Positions 9,594 through 18,300 of a stretch of DNA of 62,585 nt are shown in pieces (position 1 is the first letter of the stretch; the number at the start of each line of letters is the position of its first letter). A model generated the notes under the pieces. That model saw nothing but the letters and a program-made list of their open reading frames with translations. It made no database searches and was not told where the DNA came from. Where the stretch lies: NCBI GenBank assembly GCA_035502855.1, contig DATJTX010000005.1, positions 1-62,585 on the forward strand, in the 5' to 3' direction. The position numbers were made by a program, and so were the translations under genes. The DNA is from Candidatus Baltobacteraceae bacterium (GTDB taxonomy: Bacteria; Vulcanimicrobiota; Vulcanimicrobiia; Vulcanimicrobiales; Vulcanimicrobiaceae).

Positions 9594-10145
9594 ATGATCG
9601 CCGCGCTAGCCGGGAGGCGGATCGACGCGCCCAACGCGCCCGAGCCGCATTTTCCGCCTGCCAACATTGCTGCCGTCGAACGCGCGATCCGCGCGCGTCT
9701 CGAGCGGGACGGAGTCCGCGTCTTGGTCTGCGCCGCGGCCTGCGGAGCCGATCTCCTCGCGCTCGCCGCCGCCGAGGAGCTGCGCATCGCGCGGCACATC
9801 GTGCTGCCGTATGCGATCGAACGCTTTCGCGCGGGCTCGGTGACGGATCGTCGCGGCGCATATCCGTGGGGCGAGCGCTACGATCGCTTCATCGCGCAGG
9901 CGCAGTCGCAGCATGCGCTGACGCTCCTCGGCCTCGATCCGAACGATCCCTCCGTCTACGAGAAAACGAATTTCGGAATTCTCGATACAGCCGCGGCAAT
10001 CGCCGCCGGGATGCACGAGGCGGCCGAAGCGATCGTCGTGTGGGATGAAGAGCTGCGAACCGGGCACGATCTCACCGAACACTTTGCGAACGCTGCCCAC
10101 GCCCGAAACATGCCGGTCGTTTCGATCTCGATTCTGCGTCCCTAA
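9594..10145 (+). CDS. Stand-alone SLOG-like Rossmann protein
   Basis: A 183-residue soluble protein. It opens with MIAALAGRRIDAP, followed by VLVCAAACGADLLALAAAEEL and IVLPYAIERFRAGSV, the order of a LOG/DprA-like (SLOG) nucleotide-binding fold: a Gly-rich loop after strand 1 and a GAD-x-LAL-x-AE segment at the second site. A conserved WGERYDRFIAQA segment and a C-terminal VVWDEELRTGHDLTEHF block follow. The upstream frame has no better start. It is transcribed away from the SLOG-SLATT-like gene and probably shares its promoter region. It could be an enzyme on nucleotides or a ligand-binding regulator. Confidence 0.65.
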   Translation: MIAALAGRRIDAPNAPEPHFPPANIAAVERAIRARLERDGVRVLVCAAACGADLLALAAAEELRIARHIVLPYAIERFRAGSVTDRRGAYPWGERYDRFIAQAQSQHALTLLGLDPNDPSVYEKTNFGILDTAAAIAAGMHEAAEAIVVWDEELRTGHDLTEHFANAAHARNMPVVSISILRP

Positions 10146-10891
10146 GGAACGAAATCGGCGTCGGGTTCGACCGCGGGAAAGGTGATATCGTGCAAATCTT
10201 CCGCGACGTGCTCGGTATGCGTGGTGAAGAGCGCGTGCGAAACCGCGACGGCGTCGATGTGAACGACGGTCCAGATGTCACGCGGACCGACCGGCGCAAA
10301 GTCATACGTCACTCGGGCGGTGACGCCGTTGTAGGGCCACGCGTAGGCCAGGCGCACGACGTCGTAGGTCGTCGTATCGACCCATAGCTCGCGCAGCGGA
10401 TAGCTCTCCGGATCGCGCAGTGCGCGCAGCTGAAGGTCGTAGCATTCGCGCCCGTTCACGGTGACGATTCCGGCGAGGACGATCGCGTACGCGCGATCGA
10501 CTGCGGATACGACCGCGATCGTCGCGAACGGATCCGGCGCGAGGTTCGGCGCAGCCGGCGGTGCGCTTGCGCCCGGAACGGGCGTGCGCCGGTAGAAACC
10601 CAGAGGCGCGCCGGCGGGACCGGCGATGTATTGGCCGCGTACCAAGACCGTCGATGGGCGGCCGTCGGCCGCGACGGTTTGCGCAAAGCTTCGACCGTCG
10701 GCCAGACGGACGATGAATTGCACGGTCGTCCCGGCGGAGCAGCGTTGTGCGAGCAGCGTCGCCGCACACGGTAGTGTGAACGACTCGTACGGCGGCACCG
10801 CACGCGCGTTCCACACCGCTTGGGCGCGCGTGAATATCGCTTCCGGGCTGGGTGCGTTCGCCGCGACGGCATGATACAGTGGGAGGGCCAT
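10142..10891 (-). CDS. Protein of unknown function, LolA-like beta-rich fold suspected
   Basis: A 249-residue protein. From residue 15 it reads like a mature periplasmic domain (SPEAIFTRAQAVWNARAVPPYESF...), with later segments GRECYDLQLRAL and RELWVDTTTYDVVRLAYAW that recall LolA/outer-membrane lipoprotein-sorting proteins. No signal peptide is visible, and an in-frame stop lies six codons upstream of the ATG, so the export signal is either lost or never existed. Its start codon overlaps the PhzF start head-to-head (CCATGG), and its 3' end overlaps the SLOG gene by 4 nt. Confidence 0.5.
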   Translation of the reverse strand: MALPLYHAVAANAPSPEAIFTRAQAVWNARAVPPYESFTLPCAATLLAQRCSAGTTVQFIVRLADGRSFAQTVAADGRPSTVLVRGQYIAGPAGAPLGFYRRTPVPGASAPPAAPNLAPDPFATIAVVSAVDRAYAIVLAGIVTVNGRECYDLQLRALRDPESYPLRELWVDTTTYDVVRLAYAWPYNGVTARVTYDFAPVGPRDIWTVVHIDAVAVSHALFTTHTEHVAEDLHDITFPAVEPDADFVP

Positions 10892-11756
10892 GGAGCTGCC
10901 GTTATATCACGTGGACGTTTTCACGTCCGAGCGTTTTTGTGGGAACCCGCTCGCCGTCGTGCTCGATGCCGACGAACTCGACGCCGAGTTGATGCAGCGG
11001 ATCGCGCGCGAGATGAACCTGTCAGAGACGACCTTCGTGATCCGGCCCGGCGATCAACGCGCAACCCAGCGCGTTCGGATTTTTACGCCCGGCCACGAGT
11101 TGCCGTTTGCGGGCCATCCGACGCTGGGCACCGCCTTCGTGCTGCAGCAGGCCGGGCGCGCGGGCAACGACCTGACCTTCGAGATGGAAGCCGGGCTCAT
11201 TCCCGTGCGGCGCGAGGGCGAGATGTGGTGGATGACGCCGCCTCCCGCCGAAGCGATCAGCGCGGCGTTCGATCGCGCGGCCGTTGCGCAGGCGCTGGGA
11301 TTGCCGGTTTCCACCGTCATGATGCCGCCGCAAGTGTTCGGCGGGCGCGGCGTCGGGTTCTTGTGCGTGCTGCTCGATACCGAGCAAAACGTCGACTGGG
11401 TGATGCTCGATCGGCACGACTTGGTCGCGGCAACCAACGAGGGCGTTGGCGAAGGCGACGTATTGATCTTCAGCTACCAAGGCGGCAAAGCGTATTCGCG
11501 CATGTTCGCCGCACTGGCGCACCACGTCGGCGAGGATCCCGCCACGGGCTCCTCGATTGCGCCGCTGTGCGCAGCCCTCGGATGGTGGCGCTTGCTCGAT
11601 CAAAGCCGAACCTCGCTCGAGGTAGAGCAAGGCCGCGCGATGGGGCGTCCGAGCCGTCTGGCGGCGCGATTCACGGTCGAGGGAACATACGTGCAGCAGG
11701 TGAGCGTCGGCGGTTCGTGCGTCGCCGTCTACGAGAGCGCGCTGAAGCTCGACTAA
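10890..11756 (+). CDS. PhzF-family isomerase
   Basis: A 288-residue PhzF-fold protein. The N-terminus carries VDVFTSERFCGNPLAVVLDA and REMNLSETTFV (with the catalytic-type Glu), then RIFTPGHELPFAGHPTLGTAFVL, and near the C-terminus GEDPATGSSIAPL, all standard for the family. The fold is a diaminopimelate epimerase-like dimer. PhzF itself isomerises trans-2,3-dihydro-3-hydroxyanthranilate in phenazine synthesis. There is no phenazine operon here, so the real substrate is probably another small metabolite. Length is normal. Confidence 0.88.
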   Translation: MELPLYHVDVFTSERFCGNPLAVVLDADELDAELMQRIAREMNLSETTFVIRPGDQRATQRVRIFTPGHELPFAGHPTLGTAFVLQQAGRAGNDLTFEMEAGLIPVRREGEMWWMTPPPAEAISAAFDRAAVAQALGLPVSTVMMPPQVFGGRGVGFLCVLLDTEQNVDWVMLDRHDLVAATNEGVGEGDVLIFSYQGGKAYSRMFAALAHHVGEDPATGSSIAPLCAALGWWRLLDQSRTSLEVEQGRAMGRPSRLAARFTVEGTYVQQVSVGGSCVAVYESALKLD

Positions 11757-12190
11757 TCGTGCTCGCTCAATAAAACGACGTCGAAACTGCCCCACGGACC
11801 GAGCATCGTCAGCAGATCGTTCGCGTCACGCCGCGTCTCGCGCGCGACGAACGCGACCGGCCGAATGCCGAAAGTTGCGGCCGCACGCAGGGCGCGCGCA
11901 TCTTCGGCGCGCCGAAGCTCGCCGCCAAAAACGATCGCGGCCTTCACGCGAACGGCCTGTTCGACCACATCGATCATCTTGCCGTCCGTCGGGCCCAACA
12001 CGTTCACCTTGTCACGCATCAGCCGCGCGGACGCGGTGGAACAGATCCACTCGCCCTCTTCGGCCGAGCGAACGTGCAGCAGCGTGATTGCGCGTTTGAG
12101 GTTCTCGGCGCGCAGACGATCCATCAACGGCACGAAATTCGGAATATTGATCCGTGTCGTGAGAGAGAGATCGCGATTCACGTCGGCCAT
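11753..12190 (-). CDS. Small protein of unknown function
   Basis: A 145-residue soluble protein that I do not recognise. Its second half (residues 65-140) alternates hydrophobic strands and helices (AAIVFGGELRRAEDARALRAAATFGIRPVAFVA), suggesting a small Rossmann-like alpha/beta domain. It lies between phzF (convergent, 4-nt overlap) and oxyR (same strand, 18 nt upstream), so it may be co-transcribed with oxyR. Confidence 0.5.
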   Translation of the reverse strand: MADVNRDLSLTTRINIPNFVPLMDRLRAENLKRAITLLHVRSAEEGEWICSTASARLMRDKVNVLGPTDGKMIDVVEQAVRVKAAIVFGGELRRAEDARALRAAATFGIRPVAFVARETRRDANDLLTMLGPWGSFDVVLLSEHD

Positions 12191-12208
12191 AGGTCCATCT
12201 TACACGCT

Positions 12209-13114
12209 TTACGCCGGGCTTCCCATCGGCACGCTCTTCCGGATCGTCGCGGCGAGTCGTTCGATGGCCGGGCGGCGCGGCACGAACGCGCGGTGAATGA
12301 CGCGGATGGAGCGGGCCGAATGCGGTCCTTCCAACGTGCGGAAAGCAATCCGCGAAAAGCGCCCCTCGAAGTGCGCCCGTGCGAGCTCGGGCACAATCGT
12401 CATCCCGAGCCCCGCCTCGACCAAATTCAGCACCGTCTCGAGGCTCGTCGCGCTCAGGTCGCTGCGCAGACCACGCCCACGCGTCTGCCCGCACAGCGCC
12501 AGCGCCTGGTCCGAAAGACAGTGCCCGTCGGCCAGGAGGATCAACGCGCTCGGGTCGAGTTGCTCGACCCGCACCCGTTCGTGCGTCGCGAGCGGGTCCT
12601 CCAGCGGCAGCGCCAGGCTAAAAGGCTCCTCGAACAGCGCGATCTCCGAAAGGTTGCCGTCGCTGTGGTCGGTCGCAACCAGCGCCGCGTCCAGCCGTCC
12701 GGCGTCGATCGACTCGATGAGCCGATGGGTCATGTCCTCCACGACCACCAGCGGCGCAAAGGGAAGCTGCGCTTGCAGCGGCGTCAAAATCTCGGGAAGC
12801 AGATACGGCGCCAAGGTCGGGATGACGCCCAACCGGATCGGTCCGACCATGGGATCGGCCCGCACCTGCGCCAACTCTTCGATACGTCCGACCGCCTCCA
12901 GCACGACCCGGGCCTGGTCCAAGATCAGCTCACCCGCGGGGGTTACGCGAATCGTGCGGCCGTCGCGCTCGAACAGTTCGATTCCGAGCTCACCTTCGAG
13001 CTTGCGAATCTGGGCGCTCAGCGTCGGCTGGGCAACGCCGCAATCTTCCGCCGCGCGGCTGAAGCTGCGCCGGCGCTCGAGGGCGAGCGCGTACTGAAGA
13101 TCCTTGACGTTCAT
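12209..13114 (-). CDS. oxyR: LysR-family hydrogen-peroxide sensor OxyR
   Basis: A 301-residue LysR regulator. Residues 1-60 form the winged helix-turn-helix (FSRAAEDCGVAQPTLSAQIRKLE). The periplasmic-binding-protein-like sensor domain contains GHCLSDQALALC, which corresponds to the GHCLRDQALxxC loop of OxyR with both redox cysteines spaced eight residues apart as in C199/C208. Oxidation of this pair by H2O2 activates antioxidant genes. A putative divergent transcription unit starts 20-30 nt upstream. The likely target genes katG or ahpC are not adjacent. Confidence 0.9.
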   Translation of the reverse strand: MNVKDLQYALALERRRSFSRAAEDCGVAQPTLSAQIRKLEGELGIELFERDGRTIRVTPAGELILDQARVVLEAVGRIEELAQVRADPMVGPIRLGVIPTLAPYLLPEILTPLQAQLPFAPLVVVEDMTHRLIESIDAGRLDAALVATDHSDGNLSEIALFEEPFSLALPLEDPLATHERVRVEQLDPSALILLADGHCLSDQALALCGQTRGRGLRSDLSATSLETVLNLVEAGLGMTIVPELARAHFEGRFSRIAFRTLEGPHSARSIRVIHRAFVPRRPAIERLAATIRKSVPMGSPA

Positions 13115-13132
13115 AGAGGTACCAAATAAAAG
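13104..13132 (+). promoter_or_regulatory. Sigma-70-type promoter reading away from oxyR
   Basis: TTGACG at 13104-13109 and TAAAAG at 13127-13132 are separated by exactly 17 nt, matching the -35 consensus at 5 of 6 and the -10 at 4 of 6. The predicted transcription start is about 13139. The -35 box sits inside the first codons of oxyR, so oxyR translation start and this promoter overlap. Confidence 0.45.
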
Positions 13133-13138
13133 GAACTG

Positions 13139-13233
13139 GCTCTATTGGCCCGGGCTTTGAACTTTCCTGGGGGCGTTTCGCAGCGGCGCAGGCGAAAACG
13201 GCGACGGCACATCAGCGCCGTCGCTCCTCTTTT
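13139..13233 (+). ncRNA. Candidate small RNA divergent from oxyR
   Basis: Between the promoter at 13104-13132 and the intrinsic terminator at 13201-13233 lies a roughly 95-nt transcript with no credible open reading frame. Enterobacterial OxyS is likewise a short RNA transcribed divergently from oxyR and ended by an intrinsic terminator. There is no visible sequence similarity to OxyS; the claim rests on position and signals only. Confidence 0.4.
13201..13233 (+). terminator. Intrinsic terminator downstream of the oxyR-divergent promoter
   Basis: Perfect 8-bp stem GCGACGGC (13201-13208) with GCCGTCGC (13217-13224), an 8-nt loop, then TCCTCTTTT. A run of four A residues precedes the stem. No protein-coding gene ends just upstream on this strand, which is why a small RNA is proposed. 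Confidence 0.6.
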
Positions 13234-13247
13234 CGGTACCCCTCACC

Positions 13248-13420
13248 CGTCGAGGCCTCTCTTCAGACCAGGCGCCGGTCGCCTTTGCGGCGCTGGCCCA
13301 AGCGACGCTCGACGGCGACGACGATCGTTACGATCCGCCGGTCACCGTTGCGACGATCGGACTTACGCCGGTCCTCGGTGGTGGGCACGTTCGACATGCC
13401 GCCCTTAATTGGACACCGGC
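13248..13420 (+). other. Possible remnant coding segment in the 13115-13434 gap
   Basis: One plus-strand frame gives a protein-like stretch (GLSSDQAPVAFAALAQATLD, then DDDRYDPPVTVATIGLTPVLGGGH) with high G/C at third codon positions, but there is no ATG, GTG or TTG start and the frame soon becomes Arg-rich junk. It could be the remains of a decayed gene. Apart from this and the promoter/terminator pair, I see nothing else in the 320-nt gap. Confidence 0.2.
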
Positions 13421-13434
13421 CGCAAGCTTACTTT

Positions 13435-13884
13435 CTAGGGGCGCCACCGGCCCCAGCCGCCGCCCCATCCCCAGCCGAAACCGAGGCGAAGCGAGTACGG
13501 CGGGTAAGCGTAGAGCGGGCCGTAATACGGGTAAGCGTATCCGTAATAACTGCGGAAGGGCGTGTCGATTTCATCGGCGATAAACGTGCGGCCATCCGGA
13601 CGGCCGGTAATTGTGACCGGGTATCCGGGCTGAAGCCGTATGCCGGTCGGATTGATGATGGTGCCCTGATGGAGCGTCACGTCATCGATATAGCCGTGGA
13701 CGTCGCGAACGTACATCGTCGTGGCTCCGTTAAAACTCGAAATCGTTCCCTTGATCGTTTCGACTTTTGCGACAGCGTAACTTGGCATCGGTTGCGCGAG
13801 TGCGATTGCCGGAATGATTGCAAGACTGATGAATGCGGCCGCTGCGGCGGGGACGCGCAGGGCCCGGTTGACCCAGCTACTCAT
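13435..13884 (-). CDS. Exported protein with an OB-fold-like domain and Gly/Trp/Tyr-rich tail
   Basis: A 149-residue protein. Residues 1-32 are a signal peptide ending ALAQ. Residues 40-110 (VETIKGTISSFNGATTMYVRDVHGYIDDVTL..., then VTITGRPDGRTFIADEI) follow the pattern of small beta-barrel domains like DUF5666, which have a G-x-I/V start and a paired GxxV...TG motif. The C-terminal 40 residues are aromatic and glycine-rich (repeated YGYAYPYYG, GWGWGGGWG), perhaps a surface-adhesive tail. It is divergent from the RND operon with a 93-nt gap. Confidence 0.65.
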   Translation of the reverse strand: MSSWVNRALRVPAAAAAFISLAIIPAIALAQPMPSYAVAKVETIKGTISSFNGATTMYVRDVHGYIDDVTLHQGTIINPTGIRLQPGYPVTITGRPDGRTFIADEIDTPFRSYYGYAYPYYGPLYAYPPYSLRLGFGWGWGGGWGRWRP

Positions 13885-13977
13885 AACGCCACAACTATAC
13901 CCGAGGAAGCTGAGAAATTGATTCAGCCGGCGTGGTTTCTCAGGAATCGCTCTGCCCGATGGCGTAGCTTGGCGGCG

Positions 13978-15324
13978 ATGCGTGCATTGAAGAAAGCCCT
14001 GTTCGGCGCGTCGCTCACGACGCTGAGCCTCGCCGTCGCCGCGTGCGGCGGCGGCGCGACCCGTCATCATCGCGGCGGTTACGGCCAGGGGAGTCCGCAG
14101 GCAATTCCCGTCGCGACGGCCGCGCCAAAAACGGTCCAACCGAAAGTGCAGATTGCGGGGATCGTTGCGCCGTATCAAAATGTCTCGATCTCCAGTTCGC
14201 TCAGCGAACCAACCGACCGCGTCAACGTCCTGCAAGGGGATCACGTGTACCGCGGCGAGGTGCTCGCCGTCCTCGATACGACGGACCTGGTGGCGAACTA
14301 CAACGCCGACTTGCGTAACGCCGAATCGGCCGACGCGCGCGCGGTCGAAACCAAGTATCAAGCGCAACTCAATCTCGGATCGGGAACGAATCAGGTCGAA
14401 GCGGCACAGGCGGCGATGCGCAATGCAAAGCTGGTGTACGATCAGGACAGCTCGCTCTACAAAAGCGGTTACGTGTCGCAATCGGAGCTCGAAGCGGCCC
14501 GCTCGAGCTACGTGCAGGATCTGAACACCTATAATACGGCGGTGCTCAACGCCAAAGTGAACGGCAACAACTTGCAAGGTCTTCAGGCCGCGACCGTAGC
14601 GTCGGCGATCGCCGACGCTCAATCCGCGCATGCGCAGGCCCAGCAAATCGAGGCGCAGATCGAACGGGCGACGATCGTTTCCCCCGTCAACGGAATCGTG
14701 GTAAACCGCAATCTGAATCCCGGTGAGTACCCTGGATCGCGTACGATCTTCACCTTGCAGCAGCTCGATCCGGTCTACGCCGAATTGAACGCGTCCTCGT
14801 CGAACGTCTTCGAAATCCCGCGCGGTGCGACCGCAGCCATCGCCGTTTCCGGCGTGCCGAATGCGTCGTATACCGGGCGCGTCAACGCGGTGCTCGGGCA
14901 GGTGCAGCCGGGCTCGACGAATTTCACCGTCGAAGTCATCGTGCCGAATCCCGGCGACCGGCTGCAGTCCGGTATGGCGGTTACCGGCACGATCGATCTC
15001 CCGCGCGTCAGCGGCGTCGGGATTCCGACCGCGGCGTTTCTCGACGACTCGCACACGACCATCATGACCGTCGCAGCCGACGGAACGGCTAAAGAGCAAA
15101 GCGTGGAAGAACTCGGCAGCGACGGCACCACCTCGATCGTCACCGGCATCAGCGACGGCACGCAAGTGATTTCCAACGGGCAACTCGGGATCACGAACGG
15201 CGAGCAAGTCGCGACCACCGACACGAGCCCATCGCCGGCCGCGAGCGCATCGCCCGGCTCCAGTGCGTCTCCCGGTGCCGGCGCATCTCCCGGGCATCAT
15301 TGGTCCGGTCATAAGCGGCCGTAG
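13978..15324 (+). CDS. RND efflux periplasmic adaptor lipoprotein (membrane fusion protein)
   Basis: A 448-residue adaptor of the HlyD/AcrA type. The N-terminus has a lipobox (LAVAACGGG), so it is probably anchored in the inner membrane. Next come a barrel-sandwich half (GDHVYRGEVLAVLDTTDL), a long alpha-hairpin (about residues 115-225, Ala/Gln-rich), the second half (ATIVSPVNGIVVNRNLNPGEYP), a beta-barrel and a membrane-proximal domain. The C-terminal 35 residues are a low-complexity Ser/Ala/Pro/Gly tail with repeated ASPG units ending in a His/Lys cluster, unusual for an adaptor. First gene of a three-gene efflux operon; no TolC-like gene is in the window. Confidence 0.9.
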   Translation: MRALKKALFGASLTTLSLAVAACGGGATRHHRGGYGQGSPQAIPVATAAPKTVQPKVQIAGIVAPYQNVSISSSLSEPTDRVNVLQGDHVYRGEVLAVLDTTDLVANYNADLRNAESADARAVETKYQAQLNLGSGTNQVEAAQAAMRNAKLVYDQDSSLYKSGYVSQSELEAARSSYVQDLNTYNTAVLNAKVNGNNLQGLQAATVASAIADAQSAHAQAQQIEAQIERATIVSPVNGIVVNRNLNPGEYPGSRTIFTLQQLDPVYAELNASSSNVFEIPRGATAAIAVSGVPNASYTGRVNAVLGQVQPGSTNFTVEVIVPNPGDRLQSGMAVTGTIDLPRVSGVGIPTAAFLDDSHTTIMTVAADGTAKEQSVEELGSDGTTSIVTGISDGTQVISNGQLGITNGEQVATTDTSPSPAASASPGSSASPGAGASPGHHWSGHKRP

Positions 15325-15335
15325 GAATGCCCTAA

Positions 15336-18300
15336 ATGTGGCTTACGCGGCTGTGCGTCCAGCGGCCCACGATCATCTTCGTCTTGCTCGCGCTGATCGC
15401 CGTCGTCGGGACGATCGGCGTGATGACGATCACGCAACAACAATTCCCGAACGTCGACTTTCCGGTCGTCGGCGTTCGCCTGAGCTATCCCGGCGGCTCC
15501 ACGACCGAGATCCGTGACGCGATCGTGCGGCCGATCGAAGACGCCATCGCCGGTGCGCCCGATCTCGACTATATCAACACGACGATTCAGGAGGGACAGG
15601 CGTCGATCACGGCGACCTTCGACCTGAGCTCGAATCAAACCACCGATCTCGTGCAGGTCCAGCGCCGCGTCATGATTGCGCAATCGCAGCTTCCGAGCGA
15701 TATGCCCGCGCCGACGATCGGCACGTTCGATCCGGCACAAGCAACAGTCGTGACGATCGGCGTAAGCTCCAGTGCGCTCACCCCGGGCCAGCTTTCGGCG
15801 ATCGTGACCAACAACATCGTGCCCACGCTCGAACAAGTCGACGGCGTTTCGAACGTCAACGCAGGTGGAACGGTGACGCCGGCCTACGAGGTTCAAGTCA
15901 ATCCGAACCTGCTCACGTCAGCGGGATACACGCTCAACGACATCGTCAGTTCGATCCAAGCGAACAACAATCGTGAGCCGGGCGGCATTGCGTATCTTCC
16001 CGGACACGAGACGACGATCGACGTGCGCGGGGACCTCACGACGCAGGCGTCGGTCGCGAATCTGCTGATCAGCGCGGCATCGCAGTATACGACGGCATTC
16101 GGCAACGCAACATACAGCGAGCCGGCCGTGCCCGGAGCACCGGGCGCACCCTCGACCCTTACGGCCGGCACGAGCCAGGCGGGTGCGACGAGCCCCTCGA
16201 CCGGTTCGCAGAGCGTGACCACACCGTCGAATCCCGTGCCCGCGACGGCCTCGCCCGCGGCCGTCGGCACGCCGCAGGCGTCGTCGCCTTCCGCAACGGC
16301 AAGCCCGGTCAACCCCGCGCCCTCGCCGTATCCTCAATTACAGTTGGCATCTGCCGCGGGCGTGTCGAGTACTGCGGCTCCGGCCGCTCCAAGCGCCGGT
16401 GCCGGGGGCGGGTCGTATTCGGGTCCGTCGCTCTCGAATGTGAACCCGTGGACCTACGCGCCACGCCAGATGCGCATATCCGACGTCGCCGACGTCATCG
16501 ATGGCTACGAGCCGCAACGCCAATACAGCTATGTGGGCACCGTGCCGACGATCTCGCTCGGCGTGCAAAAGGCGACCGGCGCGAGCGAGGTGGTGGCGGC
16601 GCGCAACGTAATCGCCGCATTGCCCGCAATCGAGAAGCAGTATCCGCAGATTCACTTCCAGGTGATCAACGATCAGGCCGCTTACACCGAGGATCAGATC
16701 TTCGGAGTGATGCGCACGCTTTCCGAAGCGATCGTGATTACCGCGATCGTGATGCTGTTCTTTCTGCGCTCGTGGCGTCACGCGATCGTCGTGATGGTGG
16801 CGATCCCCTCGTCGCTCGGTGTAACGCTCGCGCTGATGAAGGCGTTCAATTTCTCGATCGACACCGTCTCACTGCTCGCGATGACGCTCATCATCGGGAT
16901 TTTGGTCGACGACTCGATCGTCGTGATCGAGAACGTCGAACGTCATCACGCAAATGGTGAGCAACCCAAGGAGGCCGCGATCAAGGGCCGCACGCAGATC
17001 GGCCCCGCGGCCATCGTGATCACGCTGGTCGACGTCGTGGTCTTTCTTCCGATCGCGTTTCTGCCCGGTACGGTCGGACGATTTCTTTCAGAGTTCGCCC
17101 TCGTGGTCGTCACCGCGACGCTGACCTCGCTCTTCATCTCTTTTACGGTAACCCCCGCGCTGGCGGGCAACTGGTCGTTGCTTTCGAAGTGGAAACCGCC
17201 GAAGCTGATCGACGGCTTCACTCGGCTCTTCGAACAGACGCGGCTTTGGTATGCACAGCGCGCGCTGCCCTGGGCATTACGGCGTCCGCGCCTGGTCGTG
17301 ATCGGATCGTTTGGCGCGGTGATCGCGGCCCTCATGTTGCCCGTACTCGGTATCATCGGCTTCGAGTTCATGCCGCCGGTCGATCGCGGCGAGGTCTTCG
17401 TGCAGTTCACCTACCCGACCGGTACGCCGCTGACCAAGGTCAACGCGACGATCGCGGCGATGACCAAGGAGCTTGCGCGCATTCACGACGTGCAATCTGA
17501 CACCGCGATCGCCGGCGGTACGCAGAGCGGCTTCGGGGGATCGATCAATCTCGGCAGCGTTGGCCAGGTTCACGTGTTTCTTCAAGACAATCACAAACTG
17601 AGCACGGCGCAGTGGGCACAGCGCTTCAGTGCGATGGCGCGCAAACTCGCACCCGGCGCGAAGATCCTTTCGGTTGCCGCGACCGGCTTCGGCGGCGGAA
17701 GTTCGCAGCAGATCGACTATCTGGTCACCTCGGCCGACGATGAGCCGGAGAAATATGCGCCGCAAGTTCTCGCGGCGCTGGAACAGACCCCCGGCGCAAT
17801 CGACGTCAACAGCTCGTCGGAGAACCTCGCGCCGCAACTCGACATCGATTTCGATCGGGACAGCGCTCGGGCGCTCAACGTCAACATCGGCCAGGCCGCG
17901 GCGGCGATTCGCGCCGCGTTCGGCGGAACGTTGGCGACGCAGATTCAGACCTCGCACGGGATCAAATACGTGCAGGTGCTGTATCCGCGAAGCTTCCAGA
18001 CCTCGATCGCGACGTTGCTCGCGCTGCCGCTGCGCGCCAATAATGGTTCGATCATTCGTCTGGCCGACATCGTCAAACTGGTCAACGATCCGTCCGAGCC
18101 GCTGATGACGCGGACGAATCGTGAGACGGTCGTGCACATCCAGGCGAATCTTTCTCCGAACGTCCCGCTCTCGACCGTGCAGAAGCGCTTCCAGCAGAAA
18201 TTGGCGGCGCTACACTTGCCGCAGGGCGTGAGCGTCAAGCCGAACGTCGGCGGCAATCAGCAGAATCTCTCCGACACGGTGATCGGTATGGGCTCGGGGC

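Noticed and set aside
8541-9861. Long N-terminal extension of the SLOG-SLATT-like protein and long plus-strand open frames opposite it
   Set aside because: The extension beyond ATG 9540 is Arg-rich and would run through the neighbouring SLOG gene; the opposite-strand frames are GC-rich shadows without domain features.
13113-13145. OxyR binding site (ATAG/CTAT tetrad) between oxyR and the candidate small RNA
   Set aside because: An ATAG at 13113 and CTAT at 13142 are present, but the spacing does not fit the ATAG-n7-CTAT-n7-ATAG-n7-CTAT pattern, and the middle half-sites do not match.
13285-13977. Upstream extension of the RND adaptor to 13285
   Set aside because: The extension is Arg/Pro-rich, overlaps the opposite-strand exported gene and would bury a perfect lipoprotein signal at 13978.
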